Positions 31,441-37,007 of a stretch of DNA of 37,007 nt are shown here, one piece after another. The stretch comes from Pseudomonadota bacterium (GTDB lineage: Bacteria > Myxococcota_A > Polyangia > Polyangiales > Polyangiaceae). How positions within the stretch are numbered: the first letter of the stretch is position 1; each line of letters opens with the position of its first letter. The stretch lies in contig JAEYYX010000115.1 of NCBI GenBank assembly GCA_023428245.1, positions 1-37,007 on the forward strand, given 5' to 3'. A program made the translations under genes and the position numbers. Under the pieces are notes generated by a model. It worked only from the letters and a program-made list of their open reading frames with translations, did not search any database and was not told the origin of the DNA.

Positions 31441-32520
31441 TCACCAGCCGAGGGCTTCAATCATCTTCTCGCCGTAGCGCGTTCCCATGAGCACGACGGA
31501 GTCGTGATCGAAGTGAAATTCGTCCATCACGTTCGTGCCGCTTTGTGAGATCCAATAGCCTTTCGGCAGTTGGTCGGCGGCCTCGTGCACGCGATTGTTG
31601 TGGGCACTGCAGCAACCGCCCGCGGGCAACTCACCCAAGATCATGGGGACGTCGTAGTCGACACCCCAAGCAGCCTTCACCTCATTGTAGAGCTGAACAA
31701 CCTTACCGGGCCATGACGCCTGTGTGTTGTCTGACTCTCCTTGATGGAAAATAATTCCGGCGAAGCGCGCGTTCGGTGCTTTCTTGGCTCCGGCGATCTT
31801 GTTCAGGATCATCTGATGATGTGAGCCGCCGGAGATGAACGTGTTGATCGACTCCCCGCTCTCCGCTGTCCCGACCACACCGATCGTATCGCCTTCCGGA
31901 ATCTTCGGCAAAAGCGTCTTTCCAAACCAGATACCAGGGTCAACGGTGTCGCTCAGGTTCCAGCCCTTTTCTCCGGGACACTCGTTGAGCGGCGGCGTCA
32001 CTACAGTGCTCCACTCGCCCGCCTTGTAGTTACACCCGCCGAAGACCTTGAATCGATCGTCCGAGTTGTTGTCGCTTGGTTGTCTCTTGGCGACGCCTGC
32101 CATGTTCGACTGACCCATGAGCATGAAGACGTGGAGCGTTCCTCCGGAGTTCGAAGCACCACCCGACGCGGCTCCTCCCGAACCGTCATCGGTCCCCCCG
32201 CTTCCAGTGGCTCCGCCGCTCGCTGCTGCTCCGCCACTCGCCCCCCCGGCGCTCGTGCCTCCCGCCCCGAAGGCGCCCCCGGCGGCAGGCTGACCCCCGC
32301 TTGATGTCCCGCCGCTCGTCGCAAGGACCCCGCCGACCGCAGCCACACCTCCTGCCCCAGGAGCCGCACCACCCGCGGCCCCCCCAACGCCGGGGTCCGC
32401 TCCGCCCGTGCCTGCATCGGAATCGCCCACCCCGAGCGAATCACCGCAGCCCCAGACTGCCGAAAGCACGAGCGTAGAGAGGAAAAGGGTACGAGGAATG
32501 GATGGCGTGAGGCGCGTCAT
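31441..32520 (-). CDS. CE6/SASA-type acetyl (xylan) esterase lipoprotein
   Basis: The 359-residue protein carries a lipoprotein signal ending AVWGC (Cys25), a Gly/Ala/Ser linker (about 30-127) and an SGNH-like hydrolase domain. The nucleophile is Ser138 in LMGQSNMAG; FHQGESDN is the family's central block and DEFHFDHDS (333-341) supplies the Asp-His pair. This pattern belongs to the sialate O-acetylesterase/carbohydrate esterase 6 group, which includes acetyl xylan esterases. Next to the GH11 gene, deacetylation of xylan is the most likely job; a role in trimming acetyl groups from other polysaccharides remains possible. The ATG at 32520 has no evident ribosome site. Confidence 0.88.
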   Translation of the reverse strand: MTRLTPSIPRTLFLSTLVLSAVWGCGDSLGVGDSDAGTGGADPGVGGAAGGAAPGAGGVAAVGGVLATSGGTSSGGQPAAGGAFGAGGTSAGGASGGAAASGGATGSGGTDDGSGGAASGGASNSGGTLHVFMLMGQSNMAGVAKRQPSDNNSDDRFKVFGGCNYKAGEWSTVVTPPLNECPGEKGWNLSDTVDPGIWFGKTLLPKIPEGDTIGVVGTAESGESINTFISGGSHHQMILNKIAGAKKAPNARFAGIIFHQGESDNTQASWPGKVVQLYNEVKAAWGVDYDVPMILGELPAGGCCSAHNNRVHEAADQLPKGYWISQSGTNVMDEFHFDHDSVVLMGTRYGEKMIEALGW

Positions 32521-32822
32521 GGCGAGGTGGCTTTCGAAGGGTCCGGAGGCCCCGCAGCTGGGAAGGGACCGCTGGCCCGCTACCTATCGCATATCATTTT
32601 CGGCGGCGCCATCGCCGTCGCGAAGCTTCGGTAGACGGAACCGCGCGCGCGCATTCTTTCGCTCTGGGCGGCGAGGCTGCGAAACCGGCCCGCACGCGAA
32701 GCGGTTCCACGAAACAACTCCCCGCGAAATGAGAACAGGTCCGCCACAAAGCGCCGAGGGTCCCCGGCCCTTCGGCCAGGGACCCCCCTCAACTCTCGCT
32801 CCTCGCGAAAGCAAGAGCGCGG
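32521..32822. other. Intergenic region between two leftward genes
   Basis: These 302 bases have no supported gene. They hold the strong hairpin at 32758-32785, a 10-base palindrome CGAAGCTTCG at 32621-32630, and distant 8-base inverted arms GGAACCGC (32637-32644) and GCGGTTCC (32701-32708). The promoter of the esterase gene should lie in the left third, but I see no clear consensus. Confidence 0.6.
32758..32785 (-). terminator. Strong hairpin after the DUF2383 gene
   Basis: GGGTCCC-C-GGCC and GGCC-A-GGGACCC form a 12-position stem with one C/A mismatch around CTTC. It lies 37 bases past the stop at 32823 in the direction of that gene's transcription. The following leftward sequence is only weakly U-rich. 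Confidence 0.55.
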
Positions 32823-33293
32823 TCAGCTCGCAGCGCGTGCCTTGAGCTGCCGCTTGAGCGAACTCATCACATCGTGAGTTCGCATCTGCTCGGGCAAAAT
32901 GGTGCTCGAAAGGAAAGATTGCGTCTCGGGCGAGAGAGAGTGCAAGTCAGCGCGGTAGTCGTCCCGCCCATGGTCCTCGCCTTCTTCAAGAGCAGCGATC
33001 GCCGGCTGGACACCGAAGAGCGACGCGCCCCCCTGAACCAACTTGGCAAAGCCACCCCACACGCCGGAGCCCTCTGCGGGCTCTCCGCCGAGCACGAGGA
33101 TCCGCTGCCGCAAGAGCTCGGCGCGGCGGTCGTGAGACGCTCGCGCTTCGCGGAGGGTCTGACGGACGTAAGCGTCATCGATCTTGTCAAGCGCCTGGTC
33201 GTAGGTCTCGACGGCAGCAAGCTCGCCGCGCAAAAACGAGTTGAGCTGGTCGACGTCGGCTGAATTGGTCTGCGTGGTTTGATTCGAATACAT
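32823..33293 (-). CDS. PA2169-family four-helix-bundle protein (DUF2383)
   Basis: The 156-residue protein matches the DUF2383 pattern: VDQLNSFLRGELAAVETYDQAL as the first helix, a second helix ending RRAELLRQRI, the loop LGGEPAEGSGVWGGFAKLVQG, then AIAALEEGEDHGRDDYRADL and a last helix with ILPEQMRTHDVMSSLK. The fold is ferritin-like and the Glu/His pattern would allow metal binding, though this is not established for the family. The start is fixed at the ATG 33293 by AGAGGTGA upstream; the frame runs to 33578 without similarity. It diverges from the dehydrogenase-catalase pair, which suggests a stress role. A hairpin at 33319 sits in its leader. Confidence 0.9.
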   Translation of the reverse strand: MYSNQTTQTNSADVDQLNSFLRGELAAVETYDQALDKIDDAYVRQTLREARASHDRRAELLRQRILVLGGEPAEGSGVWGGFAKLVQGGASLFGVQPAIAALEEGEDHGRDDYRADLHSLSPETQSFLSSTILPEQMRTHDVMSSLKRQLKARAAS

Positions 33294-33318
33294 ATTGTTC
33301 ACCTCTGTTCGATGGGTT

Positions 33319-33334
33319 CGAGCGGGGACGCTCG
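33319..33334 (-). promoter_or_regulatory. Leader hairpin of the DUF2383 gene
   Basis: CGAGCG and CGCTCG form a perfect 6-bp stem around GGGA, 25 bases before the ATG at 33293. It may be part of the leader RNA or an operator shared with the divergent gene. Confidence 0.35.
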
Positions 33335-33567
33335 GAGCGCCCCACCTTCGGTTCTCGGGGCTGTTGCAGGAGCGGTGCCAAACCGGTGCTGAGCGTTCCG
33401 GCTCTTTTTTGGGGCGAAGCGACACATCCCACATGCTTTCAGCGCGGGCGGGTGGGGCGGAGCGCCACGCCTCCAAGAGGTCAAAATGAAAGACGATGAG
33501 CTCACGTCTCGCGCCGCTCGAGGTCACGCTCGGCTCAGCTGGCATGGGCGGTGCAAACCGAGCCATC

Positions 33568-34485
33568 ATGTCTCGCATCGCCGATTTTCGTCCCGACCGC
33601 CATCAGCTTTCTCTCGATCCCCGCGAGGCTGAGCCCTCTCCTCCCTTCTCTGAGCAAAAGCAGAAGTGGCCCGGCAAGGAAAGCGAAATGGATCCAGCTC
33701 CCGATTACGGCGTGGAAACCTACCGCGGCCACGGTCGACTCGAGGGCCGGATAGCGCTGATCACCGGCGCTGACAGCGGCATCGGGCGCGCCGTGGCCCT
33801 CGCATTCGCCCGCGAAGGGGCAAACATTGCCTTCACTTACCTCCCACAAGAGAAAACCGATGCCCTCGAGTCAAAAGCCGTCATCAGTGAAGCCGGCGTA
33901 GACTGTCTCGCGATTTGCGCCGATCTCTCGGAACCGTCGGCGTGCGAAGAGGTCGTCCAGAAAACCGTCGAGCGCTTCGGGCGCGTCGACATCCTTGTCA
34001 ACAATGCAGCATACCAAGGAGAAGCAACGGAAGATCTGAACGAGCTCACCCCGGGCCGCGTCGAACAAACCCTCCGGGTCAATGTCCTCGCTCCGTTCGT
34101 TCTTGTGCGCGCCTGTCTGCCTCACATGAGGCCCGGTGGCTCCATCATCAATGTCTCTTCCATCCAAGCCTACGACCCGAGCGCGCCGATCTTGGACTAC
34201 GCCACCAGCAAGGGGGCTCTCGTCACCTTCACCAAAGGCCTCGCCCAGTCCCTCATCGAACAAGGCATCCGCGTCAACTCTATCGCTCCGGGCCCCGTAT
34301 GGACGCCTCTCGTGGTTCAGTCCTTCAGCCCCGAGAAGAACGCTCACTTCGGCGAGAATTCGCCGATGGGACGCCCCGCTCAGCCTGCTGAGCTCGCGCC
34401 TCCTTTCGTGTTCCTTGCAAGCGACGAGTCCCGCTACGTGAACGGCGAGATCCTCGGAGTCACCGGCGGGCGCCTACTCGCCTAA
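33568..34485 (+). CDS. Short-chain dehydrogenase/reductase, YghA/YhdF type
   Basis: The 305-residue protein has the N-terminal extension of this SDR subgroup: PPFSEQKQKWPGKESEMDPAPDYG, shown in part as FSEQKQKWPG and MDPAPDYG. It is followed by the cofactor motif TGADSGIGRA, NNAAYQ, INVSSIQAY with the catalytic Ser, YATSKGAL with Tyr and Lys, and NSIAPGPVWTPL. The coenzyme is NAD(P)H and the substrate unknown; relatives are often induced in stress or sporulation. The ATG at 33568 gives a length near the family's 285-300; ATG 33496 and 33544 are in frame and cannot be excluded. It is 97 bases upstream of the catalase gene, and both probably form one transcript. Confidence 0.9.
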   Translation: MSRIADFRPDRHQLSLDPREAEPSPPFSEQKQKWPGKESEMDPAPDYGVETYRGHGRLEGRIALITGADSGIGRAVALAFAREGANIAFTYLPQEKTDALESKAVISEAGVDCLAICADLSEPSACEEVVQKTVERFGRVDILVNNAAYQGEATEDLNELTPGRVEQTLRVNVLAPFVLVRACLPHMRPGGSIINVSSIQAYDPSAPILDYATSKGALVTFTKGLAQSLIEQGIRVNSIAPGPVWTPLVVQSFSPEKNAHFGENSPMGRPAQPAELAPPFVFLASDESRYVNGEILGVTGGRLLA

Positions 34486-34582
34486 GAGTTTCGCGAAAAC
34501 AAAACGGCGACCAGGATGAGTAGTTCGCTGGCTCGGGAATGCCGACCCCTGGAGCGTCTTCATCTCGGCATAGAGGTTGCTC

Positions 34583-36742
34583 ATGCGCTCCCGCATGCCA
34601 GCCAAAAAGTCTGCTCACAGTCCCGGCGTCCAAAACCTCCGCACCTCAGGCGTCCGCTCGAAACCGGACGCACCCGAGGCTGACTCTGATCGAGGCCGGG
34701 GCGGCGAGCATCAGGAGTTCGCCGCCCCCGGTGACCCGACGCTCACGACGAATCAAGGCGTCGCCATCGCTGACAACCAAAACTCCCTGAGGAGCCACGC
34801 GCGAGGACCCACTCTCGTCGAAGACTTCATTCTGCGCGAAAAGATCACCCACTTCGATCACGAGCGGATCCCTGAGCGTATCGTGCACGCGCGCGGCGTC
34901 GGCGCCCACGGCACGTTCACCCTGACGCACTCCCTCAAGGACTACACAAGAGCGAAGGTTCTCTCGGAAGTCGGCGCTCCTGTGCCTGTGTTCGTTCGCT
35001 TCTCGACGGTCGCGGGCGGTGCAGGTTCCGTCGACACCCCGAGGGACACTCGCGGTTTCGCGGTCAAATTCTACACTTCCGAGGGCAACTGGGACCTGGT
35101 GGGGAACAACATCCCCGTATTCTTTATCCAAGACGCCATCAAATTCCCGGACCTGGTGCACTCCGTAAAGATGGAGCCCGATCGAGGTTTCCCTCAATCT
35201 GCGAGCGCGCATGACAACTTCTGGGACTTTATCTCGCTCACCCCTGAGTCCATGCACATGGTCATGTGGATCATGTCGGATCGCACGATCCCTCGCTCCT
35301 TCGCGAACATCGAGGGCTTCGGTGTGCACACGTTCCGCCTCGTGAACGAGTCGGGGGAGTCGACCTTCGTCAAGTTCCACTTTCGCCCCGAGGCCGGACT
35401 CCAATCGACGGTCTGGGACGAGGCCGTCAAGCTCGCGGGCGCAGATCCCGACTTTCAGAGGCGAGAGCTCTTCGAGACGCTCACGCGCGGCGAAAAAATA
35501 GCCTGGAAGCTTTGCGTACAGCTCTTCAGCGAACACGACGCGGAGAAGTTCGACTTCGATCACCTCGACCCGACGAAGCTCATTCCGGAAGAGGTCGTCC
35601 CGCTCCTCGAGATTGGACGTCTTGAGCTCGATCGCTACGTCGACAACTTCTTCGCCGAAACCGAGCAGGTCGCTTTCTGCCCCGCAAACGTCGTTCCCGG
35701 TATCGACTTCTCCGACGATCCGTTGCTTCAAGGTCGCCTCTTCTCGTATCTCGACACCCAACTGTTGCGCCTCGGCACGCCCAACTTCCACCAGCTACCG
35801 ATCAACGCTCCACGCTGCCCCTACGCGAACCTTCAGCGGGACGGGAGGATGCAGATGACGATCCCAAAGGGGCGAGTGAACTACGAGCCGAGCTCTCTCG
35901 ATCCGGGCCCCGATGCGCCGAAACCACCGCGCCAGGTGCAGGACGGCTTCGCTTCCTTTGGAGCGCCCGGCCGCGCCGAGCCCAAGTTGCGCCAGCGCTC
36001 CGAGACCTTCCGAGACCACTACAGCCAGGCTCGCCTCTTCTACAAAAGCCAAACGGAACTCGAACAAGCACATCTCGCCTTCGCGCTCGTCTTCGAGCTC
36101 TCCAAGGTCGAAACACCTCACGTCCGTGCCAAAATGGTCGCTCACCTCAGGAACATCGATGAAGACCTCGCAGAGCGCGTCGGAAAAGAACTCGGTCTCA
36201 CCGAGCTCCCGGACCCGATCCCGCCTGCAGTCGAGCCGATCGATCTCCCTCCGTCCGATGCTCTTTCCATTCACAAGAAGGCGATCGAGACCTTGGCGTT
36301 ACGCTCGGTTGGCATCTTGATCGGGGAAGGCACAGACAAGAGCGCGATCGAAAACCTTGTTCAGCGTGTCGAAGCGGAAGGAGGGCGCACAAAGACCGTC
36401 GCACTCCGGCTCGGCGGTTTCCGATATGCGGATGGCTCAGAGGCAACAGCCGACGCACAACTCGCGGGCACCCCGTCGGTGGTGTTCGATGCCATCGCCC
36501 TGGCTCTCAGCGAGATTGAAGCAGAAAAACTTGCCCGAGAGGCCGCTGCCGTCGACTTCGTTCGCGACGCTTTCGGACACCTCAAAGCGATCGCATTCAC
36601 GCCCGAGTCTCAGGACCTGCTCGACGCTGCCCGCGTCGAGGCGGACGCGGCTATCGTCCCCTTGAGCGCCATCGAGCGCTTCATCCAAGCCGCCAAGACG
36701 CGCGCCTGGGACCGGGAGCCTTCCCTGCGTACCTTGCCGTGA
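34583..36742 (+). CDS. katE: Large-subunit monofunctional catalase (HPII/KatE type)
   Basis: The 719-residue length is that of clade 2 catalases. After a polar lead (1-70) comes the heme core: GPTLVEDFILREKITHFD, RIVHARG with distal His102, FVRFSTVAG, DTRGFAVKFYT, GNNIPVFFIQDA with the distal Asn, and LFSYLDTQLLRLG with the heme-ligand Tyr. Residues from about 555 form the class I amidotransferase/DJ-1-like C-terminal domain (VGILIGEGTD, AEGGRTKTVAL), which has no catalytic role in known members. It breaks hydrogen peroxide into water and oxygen. The ATG at 34583 has AGAGG six bases upstream and is preferred over TTG 34577. Confidence 0.95.
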   Translation: MRSRMPAKKSAHSPGVQNLRTSGVRSKPDAPEADSDRGRGGEHQEFAAPGDPTLTTNQGVAIADNQNSLRSHARGPTLVEDFILREKITHFDHERIPERIVHARGVGAHGTFTLTHSLKDYTRAKVLSEVGAPVPVFVRFSTVAGGAGSVDTPRDTRGFAVKFYTSEGNWDLVGNNIPVFFIQDAIKFPDLVHSVKMEPDRGFPQSASAHDNFWDFISLTPESMHMVMWIMSDRTIPRSFANIEGFGVHTFRLVNESGESTFVKFHFRPEAGLQSTVWDEAVKLAGADPDFQRRELFETLTRGEKIAWKLCVQLFSEHDAEKFDFDHLDPTKLIPEEVVPLLEIGRLELDRYVDNFFAETEQVAFCPANVVPGIDFSDDPLLQGRLFSYLDTQLLRLGTPNFHQLPINAPRCPYANLQRDGRMQMTIPKGRVNYEPSSLDPGPDAPKPPRQVQDGFASFGAPGRAEPKLRQRSETFRDHYSQARLFYKSQTELEQAHLAFALVFELSKVETPHVRAKMVAHLRNIDEDLAERVGKELGLTELPDPIPPAVEPIDLPPSDALSIHKKAIETLALRSVGILIGEGTDKSAIENLVQRVEAEGGRTKTVALRLGGFRYADGSEATADAQLAGTPSVVFDAIALALSEIEAEKLAREAAAVDFVRDAFGHLKAIAFTPESQDLLDAARVEADAAIVPLSAIERFIQAAKTRAWDREPSLRTLP

Positions 36743-36804
36743 GCTTTGCGGGCGAGGCCCACTCGATTTCGCCTGTGGCACCTGATTTGCTTCGGTGCTT
36801 TGTC

Positions 36805-37007
36805 ATGACACGTACCACGCTCAAAACTCTTCTCATCATCCTGTCTTCGATGGCCGGGGCTACCGCATGCGACGACACGCAGCAAGCCGCACGCGAGCGA
36901 GCTTCGGAAGCGGAACGGGATGCTCGACAAGAGCTGCAGAAGGCGCGCGCCGCACGCGAAGAGGCGCGCGCCCACCTCAAGCGCAGGAATGAGCGCGCCC
37001 AGGCAAA
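36805..37007 (+). CDS. Small coiled-coil lipoprotein, truncated by the window end
   Basis: The frame opens with ATG at 36805 and is still open at the last base, giving 67 residues. It begins MTRTTLKTLLIILSSMAG and has a lipobox GATAC with Cys22. After that the sequence is almost entirely charged and Ala-rich (ERASEAERDARQEL, then KARAAREEARAHLKRR), with a heptad-like pattern of a coiled coil. Its partner and full length are not visible. It is 62 bases after the catalase gene on the same strand and might be cotranscribed. Confidence 0.75.
   Translation, partial: MTRTTLKTLLIILSSMAGATACDDTQQAARERASEAERDARQELQKARAAREEARAHLKRRNERAQA

Noticed and set aside
33385..33415. GAGC-GTTCCG-GCTC followed by six T as a terminator
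   Set aside because: The stem is only 4 bp and it lies between divergent genes, where no rightward transcript is expected to end.
34646..35791. A 381-residue minus-strand frame inside the catalase gene
   Set aside because: The plus strand encodes an intact catalase core; the antisense frame is Glu/Arg-rich and has no family motifs.

Overview
The window looks like chromosome of a large-genome, high-GC member of the Myxococcota, most likely a Sorangium/Polyangium-type myxobacterium. This is inferred from the strong G/C third-position bias, the many GTG and TTG starts, several lipoproteins with long Gly/Ser/Ala linkers, a membrane Ser/Thr kinase, and orphan PAS hybrid histidine kinases. I see no rRNA, tRNA, CRISPR array, insertion sequence or phage gene.

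Region 1 (1-1102) holds one exported TPR/PEGA-like protein behind a run of 17 C. Region 2 (1219-16019) is an exopolysaccharide locus. Reading left to right it encodes a WecG/TagA-type glycosyltransferase (-), a membrane GT2 (+), a Wzz-type co-polymerase without kinase domain (-), a Wza-type export lipoprotein (+), an acyltransferase-3 (+), a UDP-glucuronate decarboxylase (+), a GT4 (+), a short tandem-repeat block, a GT2 (-), a second acyltransferase-3 (+), and a leftward operon of four genes: WcaJ-type initiating phosphoglycosyltransferase, a P-loop-less BY-kinase-like protein, a GT4, and a membrane-anchored endonuclease/exonuclease/phosphatase-fold protein. The set covers initiation, UDP-xylose supply, chain extension, O-acylation, length control and outer-membrane export. 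No Wzx flippase, Wzy polymerase or active BY kinase is visible here.

Region 3 (16219-23495) is mixed: a PhzF-family protein with altered active-site residues, a dCMP-deaminase-family protein, an SMP-30-type lipoprotein, a PAS hybrid histidine kinase, an S10 serine-carboxypeptidase-like lipoprotein and a DUF4136-type lipoprotein. Region 4 (23623-30156) holds a Ser/Thr kinase with about five membrane segments, a RhlE-type DEAD-box helicase and a second, larger hybrid histidine kinase.

Region 5 (30250-32520, leftward) is a two-gene xylan-degradation unit: a CE6/SASA-type acetyl esterase lipoprotein followed by a GH11 xylanase lipoprotein. Region 6 (32823-37007) is a stress cluster: a DUF2383/PA2169 four-helix-bundle protein diverging from a YghA-like short-chain dehydrogenase and a large-subunit catalase, then the start of a small coiled-coil lipoprotein cut by the window end.

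The least ordinary items are the BY-kinase-like protein without a Walker A motif, the PhzF protein that has lost its catalytic residues, the tandem repeats that supply a glycosyltransferase's stop codon, the shared Gly-rich linker on four unrelated surface hydrolases, and perfect inverted repeats lying directly before several start codons.
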